Positions 54,656 through 63,006 of a stretch of 64,000 bases of DNA are shown here, piece after piece; position 1 is the first letter of the stretch, and the number at the start of each line of letters is the position of its first letter. The notes under the pieces were generated by a model that saw nothing but the letters and a program-made list of their open reading frames with translations, was not told where the DNA came from and made no database searches. The stretch comes from Flavobacterium sp. IB48 (GTDB lineage: Bacteria > Bacteroidota > Bacteroidia > Flavobacteriales > Flavobacteriaceae): contig NZ_JAEFCA010000004.1 of NCBI RefSeq assembly GCF_016405855.1, forward strand, positions 22,459 through 86,458, in the 5' to 3' direction. The position numbers and the translations under genes are program-made.

Positions 54656-55687
54656 ATGAATTCTACCAATATAATTGCATACGAGTCTTTTGGCTGGTTT
54701 GCAGATCAAGAAGTTTTCAAATTTACTATTACAAACAGCCAAGGAAATTATGTGGAGCTGCTTAATTATGGTGCCATAGTAAAATCCATAGTTGTGCCAG
54801 ATAAAAATGGGAAGAAAGAAAATGTAGTTTTAGGTTTTCCTACTTTAGAAGGTTATTTAAAAGACAAGGCTTATATCGGAGCGACAATCGGGCGTTTTGC
54901 AAACCGAATAAATAATGCTTCGTTTTCTATTGAGAATAAAACGTATTATCTGGATAAAAACGACGGAAAAAATAGCAATCACAGCGGTTCAGCAGGATTT
55001 AATTCTAAAGTATTCGATTTTAAAATAGAAAACGATGCTGTGATTTTTTCACTTGAAAACAGAAGTGGAGAAGGCGGTTTTCCGGGAGATGTAAATCTAA
55101 AAGTGATTTATAAATGGACTGATCAAAACGAATTGAAAATTCAGTTTTTGGCGGAAGCCAGCGAATCGACTCCGCTTAATTTTACCAATCATTCTTATTT
55201 CAATTTATCTGCTTGTCAAGATAAAATTCACAATCATAGATTAACCATTCAAGGATCAAAAATATTAGAAAGTACGGCCGACTATATTCCGACAGGAAAA
55301 ATTATACTAGCTGACGAATATTTATTTATGAATGATAAACTGGGTGACGTAATGCAAAACAAGGGACTAAATCTTTATTATGTTTTAGATCGCAATCGTG
55401 TTGATGAAAAACTTGTTTGTAAATTGATTGAAGAAAAATCAGGTAGAATAATGCGAGTTTATACTTCATATCCGGGTGTGCAGCTTTATACAGGAGATTA
55501 TTTAGACAGTGCACTAATCGGTGAACATTCTAAATTATACCAATCTTTTGACGGACTTTGTTTAGAATGTCAGTATTATCCTGACAGTCCCAATCATGAA
55601 TATTTTCCTAACACTTTATTTGGAGCAGGTCAAATCTACGATGAAACCATTGCTTATACTTTTGATATAGTAACTGACAAAATTTAA
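54656..55687 (+). CDS. galM: Aldose 1-epimerase (galactose mutarotase)
   Basis: 343 residues, no signal peptide. GalM signatures: ETTIGRFANRI-like IGATIGRFANRINNASF, NHSGSAGFNSKVFDF, the catalytic His in FTNHSYFNLSA and the catalytic Glu in LCLECQYYPDSPNH. Interconverts alpha and beta anomers of galactose or glucose, which feeds sugars freed by retaining or inverting alpha-glycosidases into metabolism. 24 nt before the GH97 gene and divergent from the AraC gene. Confidence 0.92.
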   Translation: MNSTNIIAYESFGWFADQEVFKFTITNSQGNYVELLNYGAIVKSIVVPDKNGKKENVVLGFPTLEGYLKDKAYIGATIGRFANRINNASFSIENKTYYLDKNDGKNSNHSGSAGFNSKVFDFKIENDAVIFSLENRSGEGGFPGDVNLKVIYKWTDQNELKIQFLAEASESTPLNFTNHSYFNLSACQDKIHNHRLTIQGSKILESTADYIPTGKIILADEYLFMNDKLGDVMQNKGLNLYYVLDRNRVDEKLVCKLIEEKSGRIMRVYTSYPGVQLYTGDYLDSALIGEHSKLYQSFDGLCLECQYYPDSPNHEYFPNTLFGAGQIYDETIAYTFDIVTDKI

Positions 55688-55711
55688 CTATCACCTTTAA
55701 ATATTTATATA

Positions 55712-57643
55712 ATGAAAAAAAAGTTTGTAAACCGATTTTTAATTGTCCTGATGCCGTCAGTATTTTTTCTGCTGACGAATTGTAAGGCACAGAATACATC
55801 ACTTTCGCTAAAATCTAAGGACAATCTCAATCAGATCTCACTGTCTTTAAGCGAAGACGGACAATTGTCTTATAAAGTTACGCGTCATGATAAAGCTGTT
55901 ATACTTGATTCTCCTCTTGGATTGACTTTCGAGAATGATGATTTTACTACTGGATTATCTGTTGTAAATGTTTCTCCAATAGAAGAAAAACGTGAGAAAT
56001 ATGAACTTAAAGTAGCCAATAATAAAACAGCTGATCATGTTTTTAAAACCAAAAGCATCACTTTCAAAAACAAACAAGGTGCTTTGATGACGATAGACTT
56101 AATTGCAGGAGAAGAAGGTGTTGCTTTTAGATATAAGTTTGATAATAAAGTGAATGGATCAAAAGTTCTTAAAAATGAAATAACAGGATTCCATATCGAT
56201 CAAAAAGCAAAAGGATGGTTGCAACCTTATAATAAGGCTGGAGATTATACACCAGGTTATGAAGATTTTTATGTAAATGTAAAATCAGGAGATCCAATAA
56301 GCGGTGCTCGAAACGAATCTATTGGTTGGTGTATGCCAGCACTTTTTAATGTAAACGATGCTAAAAACTGGGTACTGATTGCAGAATCTGGTACAGACGG
56401 TTCATTTCCAGGCTGTCATTTAGCGCCAGATTCTAAAAACGGAATGTACACCATTGCCTTTGCTAAAAATGATGAGAAATTTACTTTGCCATTACCAGAT
56501 AAAGGAAATGCATATCCTGAGTCTGCAGAACCGTGGACAATGCCTTGGAGAGTTATTATGATTGGAGATAATGCAGGTAATATTTTATTGTCTACAATGA
56601 TTACTGATTTAGCTCCAGCTTCTAAAATTAAAGATGTTTCTTGGATTCAATCTGGAAAAGCGGCTTGGTCGTGGTGGTCGCATCCAGAAGATTTTACGCC
56701 AGAAATGTATAATAAATTTACGGATGTTTCGGCTTCATTTGGTTTCAAATACACGCTTTTTGATGCTGGTTGGGAAAAAGCCAACAAGGAAGGGAAAATT
56801 GTAGATTATGCATTGTCTAAAGGAGTGCAGCCATTAGTTTGGGGATTTTCAGCAGAATACTTTGATTCAGAAAAAAGAAAAAAGAGATTTAAAGAATTGG
56901 CTGAAATGGGAATAAAAGGAGTAAAAATTGACTTTTGGTGTTCAGACAGGCAAGAAGTTATGGCAGCTTTGCAAGGCGTTTTTGAAGATGCAGCAAAAGA
57001 ACATTTATTGGTAAACTTACATGGAACAACAGTTCCAAGAGGCTGGCACAGAACATGGCCGAATTTTGTAACCGCAGAAGCTATTTTAGGAACAGAAAGT
57101 TATTTTTATGAACCAAGATTTCCAGAAAAAGCAGCAGAACAAAATACCGTATTGCCTTTTACAAGAAACGTTGCTGGTCCAGCTGATTACACGCCATTTG
57201 CTTTAACTTTTAGAAAATATACACGTTTAAATACTTCGGTTCATGAATTGGCAATGGCTATGATTTATACCTCAGGGATTATTCATTTTGCCGATTCGGA
57301 AGAGGTTTTTAATTCATTGCCAAATGAACTTAAAGATTTGTTGAAAGAAATGCCTGCCACTTGGGATAAAACTGAGGCTATTGTGGCAGAACCAGGAAAA
57401 TCAATCGTGTTGTCACGTAAAAAAGATAATCTTTCTTATATCATCGGAATAAACGGAACTAACACAGTTTTACCTGTTTCTATTGATCTGACTAAATACG
57501 GAAAAGGGCATTCAAAATTCAGAATCATTTCTGAAGGTAAAGACCCATTGATGGATTTTAAAGTAGAAACTCATCCAATTGATGCTAAGTGGAAATACAA
57601 TATGGCTCCAAAAGGAGGTTTTATTATTGAGTTTGTAAAGTAA
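55712..57643 (+). CDS. GH97 glycosidase, probably retaining alpha-galactosidase type
   Basis: 643 residues; signal peptide, with Cys near residue 24 (FFLLTNCKAQN) that may be lipidated. GH97 N-terminal supersandwich, barrel and C-terminal domain are present: SGKAAWSWWSHPED, YTLFDAGWEKAN, GVKIDFWCSDRQ, LVNLHGTTVPRGWHRTWPN, ILGTESYF. D407 in KIDFW stands where retaining GH97 alpha-galactosidases keep an Asp nucleophile, while SusB-type inverting alpha-glucosidases use Glu residues elsewhere. That favours an alpha-galactosidase. Operon with galM. Confidence 0.88.
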   Translation: MKKKFVNRFLIVLMPSVFFLLTNCKAQNTSLSLKSKDNLNQISLSLSEDGQLSYKVTRHDKAVILDSPLGLTFENDDFTTGLSVVNVSPIEEKREKYELKVANNKTADHVFKTKSITFKNKQGALMTIDLIAGEEGVAFRYKFDNKVNGSKVLKNEITGFHIDQKAKGWLQPYNKAGDYTPGYEDFYVNVKSGDPISGARNESIGWCMPALFNVNDAKNWVLIAESGTDGSFPGCHLAPDSKNGMYTIAFAKNDEKFTLPLPDKGNAYPESAEPWTMPWRVIMIGDNAGNILLSTMITDLAPASKIKDVSWIQSGKAAWSWWSHPEDFTPEMYNKFTDVSASFGFKYTLFDAGWEKANKEGKIVDYALSKGVQPLVWGFSAEYFDSEKRKKRFKELAEMGIKGVKIDFWCSDRQEVMAALQGVFEDAAKEHLLVNLHGTTVPRGWHRTWPNFVTAEAILGTESYFYEPRFPEKAAEQNTVLPFTRNVAGPADYTPFALTFRKYTRLNTSVHELAMAMIYTSGIIHFADSEEVFNSLPNELKDLLKEMPATWDKTEAIVAEPGKSIVLSRKKDNLSYIIGINGTNTVLPVSIDLTKYGKGHSKFRIISEGKDPLMDFKVETHPIDAKWKYNMAPKGGFIIEFVK

Positions 57644-57674
57644 TAATTGATTGGTAAAATGAATTACAAAAAGA

Positions 57675-57703
57675 GGTGCTTAAAATTTTTAAGCGCCTTT
57701 TTT
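57675..57703 (+). terminator. Terminator after the GH97 gene
   Basis: GGTGCTTAAAA (57675-57685) pairs with TTTTTAAGCGCC (one G-U), followed by TTTTTT. Confidence 0.85.
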
Positions 57704-57854
57704 ATTACGTGAAAAAATAACAATGAATAATATCTGTTTAGTAAAAGAAACTAAGAGTATTAAGATCTTAGGAATTCAAAAAAATGAGCTTCATTTTTAA
57801 AATATAATATTTACTTTTAGTAATTGATTTTATGAATCGACTAATACCAGAAAT

Positions 57855-58805
57855 ATGAGTTCTCAAAACCAAAAAAATGAAATAAGCCGACGCAGTTTTT
57901 TACAAACCAGTGCAAAATTCGCGGCCGCAGGAATTTACTTAGGTGTTTTTGGAATGCCTGAACTATTCGGAAATGTTGTCGTAGAAAAAAAAGATGTTCA
58001 GATTCCAGATGTCAAGCTGAATAACGGTGTCAAAATGCCTATACTAGGATTTGGTACATATGGTCTTAGTGGGGAAGTATGCCAGCAATCAGTTGCTGAA
58101 GCTATATCGGCAGGTTATCGTCTTCTTGATACTGCAAAAGTGTATGGAAATGAAGAAGCAGTGGGCAGAGGCATAAAACAAAGCGGAATTGACAGGAAAA
58201 AGCTTTTTGTTACATCAAAACTATGGGTTGATGATGCTGGTTATGAAAATGCTAAAAAAGGTTTTGAAGAGACACTAAGAAAACTGCAACTTGAATATCT
58301 TGATCTGTATCTGATTCATCGTCCAAGAGGTGATGTGAAAGGATCTTGGAAAGCAATGGAAGAACTTTACAAAGCAGGAAAAATTAAAGCGATTGGCATA
58401 AGTAATTTCGATCCAATACAACTAGCGGATCTTTTATCTTATGCTGAGGTAAAACCTGTGATAAATCAAATTGAAACACACGCTTATTTTCAGCAGACAA
58501 ATGACTATAAGGTATTAAAACAGCATAATATCCAAATGCAAGCATGGGCTCCTTTTGCAGAAGGGCGTAATGGTCTTTTTACAAATGAAATATTAACTAA
58601 AATTGCTCAAAAACATGGTAAAACTACAGCGCAGGTAAGTTTGAGATGGCATTACCAACGTGGCATTGTAGCTATTCCGAGATCTTCTCAAAAAGTACAT
58701 ATTATAGAAAATCTTGACATTTTTGATTTTAAACTTGATAGTGCTGATATAAAAGAAATTGAAAAGCTTGACTTAAATAAAACGCAGTTTCCAGAATGGA
58801 CTTAA
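57855..58805 (+). CDS. Aldo/keto reductase with Tat signal peptide
   Basis: 316 residues. The N-terminus carries a twin-arginine motif (SRRSFLQ) and a hydrophobic stretch (FAAAGIYLGVFG), so it is exported folded, presumably with NADP(H) bound. Catalytic tetrad visible: Asp and Tyr in LLDTAKVYGNEE, Lys in VTSKLW, His in YLIHRPRGD. NADPH-binding IPRSSQKVHIIEN near the C-terminus. A periplasmic reductase at the end of a sugar locus may act on an aldose or keto-sugar. Just before tRNA-Ser copy 2. Confidence 0.87.
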   Translation: MSSQNQKNEISRRSFLQTSAKFAAAGIYLGVFGMPELFGNVVVEKKDVQIPDVKLNNGVKMPILGFGTYGLSGEVCQQSVAEAISAGYRLLDTAKVYGNEEAVGRGIKQSGIDRKKLFVTSKLWVDDAGYENAKKGFEETLRKLQLEYLDLYLIHRPRGDVKGSWKAMEELYKAGKIKAIGISNFDPIQLADLLSYAEVKPVINQIETHAYFQQTNDYKVLKQHNIQMQAWAPFAEGRNGLFTNEILTKIAQKHGKTTAQVSLRWHYQRGIVAIPRSSQKVHIIENLDIFDFKLDSADIKEIEKLDLNKTQFPEWT

Positions 58806-59003
58806 GGTTGGTTTATACAAAAAAATGGAGATTGAAAACAAAAGTTTAAAAGAAGAAGTGTTATTGTTGCAAAATGCTGTTTTATTGTCAAAAAAAGAGT
58901 GATTAATGTCTTTTAGAGTAGTAAATTAACCTCCAAATGATTGCTAAATCTGGCGTTATGATTTAGGTCTTCAGAAGTCTTGAAAACATAATTGTAAAAG
59001 CAG

Positions 59004-59037
59004 AAAAACCTTTAAATCGTAGGATCTAAAGGTTTTT
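59004..59037 (-). terminator. Terminator of tRNA-Ser copy 2
   Basis: AAAAACCTTTA (59004-59014) pairs with TAAAGGTTTTT (59027-59037); usable on both strands and lies 35 nt beyond the tRNA 3' end. Confidence 0.75.
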
Positions 59038-59071
59038 GTTTTTTGAAGATTTTCTTAGAAATCTCATGAAG

Positions 59072-59156
59072 CGGAGAAAGAGGGATTCGAACCCCCGGAC
59101 CTGTTACAGTCAACAGTTTTCAAGACTGCCGCATTCGACCGCTCTGCCATTTCTCC
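59072..59156 (-). tRNA. tRNA-Ser(UGA), copy 2
   Basis: 85 nt, base-for-base identical to copy 1 and in the same orientation: anticodon UGA, long variable arm, no encoded CCA. Similarity continues about 75 bp upstream through the promoter, whereas the 3' flanks differ at once. Confidence 0.97.
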
Positions 59157-59188
59157 AGTATGTTGCTCTCATTGTCTGATTGCGGGTG

Positions 59189-59196
59189 CAAATATA
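59189..59196 (-). promoter_or_regulatory. -7 box of tRNA-Ser copy 2
   Basis: TATATTTG on the minus strand, at the same distance from the tRNA as in copy 1. Confidence 0.75.
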
Positions 59197-59307
59197 AGAC
59201 GGTTTTTCGGTTCTGAAAACTTTTTTTAGACTTTTTTTTGAAGTTTTTTAAAATAATTTTCAAGTATCTAAGTATCAGTATTTCCGAAAAAGAGATTTTT
59301 TAAAAAA

Positions 59308-59706
59308 TTAATCCAAATCGTCTAAAATTGGCGTTGGTTTTTTGTTTTCATCGACAGCAACAAACGAAAAAGTTCCTGAAACAACCGTTTCGCGAAGCTC
59401 AGAATACATTTGTTCCATAAAAATATCGACATGAATTTTACAGCTTGTTCTTCCAACGCTATCTACTTTTGCCACTAATTCGATTAAAGTTCCTGCCGGA
59501 ATTGCTTTTTTAAAGTCAATTTGACCTGTAGAAATCGTTACAACTTTTTTACGGCTAAAACGCGTAGCACAGATAAAAGCAACTTCATCCATAAGATGTA
59601 GTGCCGTTCCTCCAAAAAGAGTATCGTAATGATTGGTTGTGCTAGGAAAAACGGCTTTAAAAATTCGAGTTTCTGATTTTTGAATTCTTTCTTCTACTGT
59701 TCCCAT
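59308..59706 (-). CDS. Acyl-CoA thioesterase (hotdog fold, YciA/ACOT-like)
   Basis: 132 residues from the ATG at 59706 (MGTVEERIQKSETRIFKAVF), which lies 1 nt after the ribBA stop; the longer frame from 59748 would overlap RibBA. Hotdog-fold hallmarks: FGGTALHLMDEVAFICATRF with the catalytic Asp, and the central VTISTGQIDFKKAIPAGTLI. Hydrolyses acyl-CoA thioesters in the cytoplasm. Translationally coupled to ribBA. Confidence 0.88.
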   Translation of the reverse strand: MGTVEERIQKSETRIFKAVFPSTTNHYDTLFGGTALHLMDEVAFICATRFSRKKVVTISTGQIDFKKAIPAGTLIELVAKVDSVGRTSCKIHVDIFMEQMYSELRETVVSGTFSFVAVDENKKPTPILDDLD

Positions 59707-59707
59707 A

Positions 59708-60841
59708 TTAGTATTTAACGTATTCTGTAATTTCAAGTCCGTATCCAATCATACCAACTCGTTTTGTTTGTTCTGTATTTGAAACCAATCTAATTTTAGA
59801 AATATCTAAATCATGAAGAATTTGAGCTCCAATACCATAATCTTTGCTGTCAATAATAACTTTTGGCGCTTTTAAAGTTCCGTTGGCTTGTAATGACTTA
59901 AGTTCAGAAATTCTGTTTAAAAGGTTAACAGCTGTCATGTCTTGATTAATGAAGATAACAGCACCTTTTCCGTTCTCATTAATCACTTTAAACATATCGT
60001 CTAATTGCTGTTCTGCATTATTAGTCAATGTGCCTAGCAAGTCGTTATTTACCTGAGAAGAGTGAATTCTCGTTAAGATAGGTTCGCCAAGATTCCAAGT
60101 TCCTTTGGTTAAGGCAATATGTATTTGCTTATTTGTAGTTTGTTCGTAAGCTCTTAATCTGAATGTTCCAAAACGAGTTTCGATATCAAAATCTTCTTTT
60201 TTAACAATCAAACTATCATGCTGCATTCTATAAGCAACCAAATCTTCGATAGAAACTAGTTTTAGATCAAACTTTTTAGCGACTTTAATCAATTCTGGCA
60301 AACGCGACATTGTTCCGTCTTCGTTCAAAATTTCGCAGATTACACCTGCTGGTTTAAATCCTGCCAAACGTGCAAAATCAATTGCAGCTTCGGTATGTCC
60401 AGTTCTTCTTAAAACACCGCCTTGTTTAGCTATTAAAGGGAAAATATGTCCAGGACGAGCTAAATCGTGAGGTTTTGTATTTGGATCGACTAAAGATTGA
60501 ACTGTTTTTGATCTATCGGCAGCAGAAATACCTGTAGTAACTCCTTGGCCTTTTAAATCAACAGAAACTGTAAAAGCAGTTTCCATATGATCTGTGTTAT
60601 TGGTTACCATTGCGCGAAGATCTAATTCTTTGCATCGGCTTTCTGTAAGTGGTGTACAAATTAATCCGCGTCCGTGAGTAGCCATAAAATTGATCATTTC
60701 TGGTGTTACTTTTTCGGCCGCAGCCAAAAAATCTCCTTCATTTTCGCGATCCTCATCATCGACTACAATGATTACTTTACCTTGACGAATATCTTCTATA
60801 GCTTCTTCAATGGTATTCAGTTGTATTTTTGTTGTTGACAT
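59708..60841 (-). CDS. ribB: RibBA-type protein: DHBP synthase with degenerate GTP cyclohydrolase II domain
   Basis: 377 residues. Residues about 8-205 are 3,4-dihydroxy-2-butanone 4-phosphate synthase, with the acidic metal site VVDDEDRENEGDF and the HTEAAIDFARLAG motif intact. Residues about 206-377 align with GTP cyclohydrolase II, but the zinc-binding CxxGD...CDC motif is replaced by HSSQVNNDLLGTLTNNAEQQ (about 259-278), with none of the three cysteines. So only the first activity in riboflavin synthesis is expected; the second half may be structural or regulatory. A separate cyclohydrolase should exist elsewhere. Starts 2 nt after lptG ends. Confidence 0.92.
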   Translation of the reverse strand: MSTTKIQLNTIEEAIEDIRQGKVIIVVDDEDRENEGDFLAAAEKVTPEMINFMATHGRGLICTPLTESRCKELDLRAMVTNNTDHMETAFTVSVDLKGQGVTTGISAADRSKTVQSLVDPNTKPHDLARPGHIFPLIAKQGGVLRRTGHTEAAIDFARLAGFKPAGVICEILNEDGTMSRLPELIKVAKKFDLKLVSIEDLVAYRMQHDSLIVKKEDFDIETRFGTFRLRAYEQTTNKQIHIALTKGTWNLGEPILTRIHSSQVNNDLLGTLTNNAEQQLDDMFKVINENGKGAVIFINQDMTAVNLLNRISELKSLQANGTLKAPKVIIDSKDYGIGAQILHDLDISKIRLVSNTEQTKRVGMIGYGLEITEYVKY

Positions 60842-60843
60842 AA

Positions 60844-62298
60844 TTATTTTTGCTTTTGAGCAGGTAAAAACCGCTCAGAGATTTTCTGAAATAGTTTTGA
60901 AATCGGAGTTGTAATTGCATCAAAATTAATTAGCCCATTGTCATTTGTGGCGCGATAGGTTAATAATACTGCGAGTGGAGACAAGATGAAAGATGACATC
61001 CATGATCCCATAAAAGGGGTCATTCCGCCTTCTTGAGATAGTCTTTTTCCGAATGTATTGATGAAATGGAAAGTAATAAAAATTAAAACCGCAAATACAA
61101 TAGGAAGTCCAAGTCCTCCTTTTCTAATAATCGCACCAAGTGGAGCTCCAATAAAGAACATTAAAAAGCAAGCAAAAGCAATAACGAATTTCTCGTATAA
61201 TGCGAGAAGGTGTTTATTAATGTCTCGTTGTTTGTTCTTTAAATCTTGTTGAGTAGTGTCAATAGAGTATATATTGCTCGTTATATTGCTTCCAGCCATT
61301 TTTAAAATATCTACCTTGTCTTTGTTAGAGTAAATAGATAAAAGATCATTTGGAAGCGGTTTCTTCTTGATGTTTTTTTGAGTATCTCTGTAGATTTTTT
61401 TAATTCCGACACGCTGATTAATATTCTCTGAGAAGGAAATAATTTCGTTGTTTAAATTCTTGTTTAATGAGTCTAAAGTATAACGTAATTCATTAACATT
61501 AAGCATTCCATTTGTTCCTGCAATGCTTTCTTTGCTGTCGTCAACTTTATTTAGTTCAGATAAGTCAATATTGATGATCTGTGTTTTAAATTTTCCTTTT
61601 ATAAAAGGCATTTTCGCACGATCTTCATATTTTTTTGGAGTAACGTCTTGATAATAATAACCATCATTTAAAACCAGTTTTAAAATGCTTGATTTTTCAT
61701 TACTAACTAACAAACCGGTTTTAGCTTTAATTACGGTTTTGTTTTCACCCATATTATTTGCTTTCTCGTGAATTGTTACGCCAGTAAGACGGTTGCCATT
61801 TTCGCCAGATTTTTTATTTACTTTAATGTTATAAGTGCCAACATCGTTAAACTGGCCTTCAGCAATAGCCATTGCGGGTTTGGCTTGTGCGATGTTTTTT
61901 CTAAAATTAACAAATTTATATTCTGCATACGGAATAACGTTATTTGCAAACCAAAATGCAACAATACTTAAAACGCAAATAAAAATGATCAAGATTCTCA
62001 TAGCTCTTTGCAGTGAGATTCCTGAAGATTTCATGGCTGCGAACTCGTAATTTTCGGCTAGATTTCCGAAAGTCATAATTGATGCTAGTAAAACCGATAA
62101 AGGCAAAACCAGAGGAATAATACGAGGCATAGAAAAAAGCAGGAATTTCACGACCAATATTAAGTCGAGATCTTTACCTGCTAGTTCTGAAATAAATAGC
62201 CATACTGTTTGAAGTATGAATATGAAAAATAAGATTACAAATACCGTAGTAAATGTAAGTAAGAATGTTTTTAATAAGTATTTGTCTAGTATTTTCAA
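60844..62298 (-). CDS. lptG: LptG/LptF-type LPS export permease (YjgP/YjgQ family)
   Basis: 484 residues. Three N-terminal transmembrane helices (about 10-35, 55-80, 100-120; ILDKYLLKTFLLTFTTVFVI, RIIPLVLPLSVLLASIMTFG), a large periplasmic beta-jellyroll, and three C-terminal helices (about 360-450, FVIAFACFLMFFIGAPLGAI). Part of the inner-membrane LPS extractor with LptB. Members of this family in Bacteroidota are hard to split into F and G; the symbol is tentative. In a core-gene row with lolA and ribBA. Confidence 0.88.
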   Translation of the reverse strand: MKILDKYLLKTFLLTFTTVFVILFFIFILQTVWLFISELAGKDLDLILVVKFLLFSMPRIIPLVLPLSVLLASIMTFGNLAENYEFAAMKSSGISLQRAMRILIIFICVLSIVAFWFANNVIPYAEYKFVNFRKNIAQAKPAMAIAEGQFNDVGTYNIKVNKKSGENGNRLTGVTIHEKANNMGENKTVIKAKTGLLVSNEKSSILKLVLNDGYYYQDVTPKKYEDRAKMPFIKGKFKTQIINIDLSELNKVDDSKESIAGTNGMLNVNELRYTLDSLNKNLNNEIISFSENINQRVGIKKIYRDTQKNIKKKPLPNDLLSIYSNKDKVDILKMAGSNITSNIYSIDTTQQDLKNKQRDINKHLLALYEKFVIAFACFLMFFIGAPLGAIIRKGGLGLPIVFAVLIFITFHFINTFGKRLSQEGGMTPFMGSWMSSFILSPLAVLLTYRATNDNGLINFDAITTPISKLFQKISERFLPAQKQK

Positions 62299-62306
62299 CC
62301 TTCTGA

Positions 62307-62999
62307 TTAATCTAATTTATTGATGTAGTATTTCGGGTATTTACTCGCTACAAAGGTAAATTGATTTTTTGATAATGGCTGATTGGTTTTAAAAGAATTA
62401 ACGGTTAAAGTTGTTTTTGTTCCGTTTTTTCCAGTTTCAATCAAATTGTAGATGTGTTTTGTCTGAACGTCAACACCTAACAAAATTTCTTTTCTTTGGT
62501 CTTTTCCGCTGGTTGGTACTAATTTGATGTATTGAATTTTTCTTCCTTTTACATTCTGAACAATGTCCATGTTGTATTTGTAGCCAGAATTAAAGAAAGT
62601 AAGCATTTTTGAAGGAGTGATTGCATTATCATCTTTCTCGTTTACTTTAGAAATAGTAACTTCTTCGTCTTCTGGAACAATAGTGTAAGTTTTCTGACCG
62701 TCAAAAATTTTAGTAACGCCCATGAAATTCAAAACATATTGGTTTCCTTTCATTGTTACGTTTCCTTTACTGTCTTGATTGATGTTTTCTTTGGCATTGT
62801 TCAAAGAATACTTAAAATCGATAACAATATTGTCGTAGCTTTTTATTTTAGAAGTTACTTCGTTCAATAAATCTTTCGCTTTTTTATCTTGAGCCTGAAT
62901 AGAAGTGAAGCTCAAAAGCAATATAACTGCCATTTGAAAACACTTTTTGGTCATGTTTGTGATAGAATTGTTGTTGATTTCTTGAATTTTTGCTTTCAT
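62307..62999 (-). CDS. lolA: LolA-like outer-membrane lipoprotein carrier
   Basis: Soluble periplasmic chaperone of lipoproteins. The ATG at 62999 is 7 nt past the ftsK stop; a start at 62954 (MTKKCFQMAVILLLSFTSIQ) would give a classical signal peptide and is equally plausible, whereas 63044 would overlap ftsK. Mature part has LolA features: DLLNEVTSKIKSYDNIVIDF, KGNVTMKGNQYVLNFMGVTK, IFDGQKTYTIVPEDEEVTIS, and the conserved end NSFKTNQPLSKNQFTFVASK. Confidence 0.88.
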   Translation of the reverse strand: MKAKIQEINNNSITNMTKKCFQMAVILLLSFTSIQAQDKKAKDLLNEVTSKIKSYDNIVIDFKYSLNNAKENINQDSKGNVTMKGNQYVLNFMGVTKIFDGQKTYTIVPEDEEVTISKVNEKDDNAITPSKMLTFFNSGYKYNMDIVQNVKGRKIQYIKLVPTSGKDQRKEILLGVDVQTKHIYNLIETGKNGTKTTLTVNSFKTNQPLSKNQFTFVASKYPKYYINKLD

Positions 63000-63006
63000 G
63001 ATTGGA

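Noticed and set aside
58825-58902. 25-codon frame with coiled-coil look (MEIENKSLKEEVLLLQN) after the reductase gene
   Set aside because: Slightly resembles an IS3 OrfA fragment but is too short, and no inverted repeats or further transposase remains are visible.
23308-59156. Integrative element inserted in tRNA-Ser
   Set aside because: No integrase, relaxase or conjugation gene lies in between, and both tRNA copies are complete with promoters instead of one copy plus a 3' fragment. Kept only as a possible recombination site.
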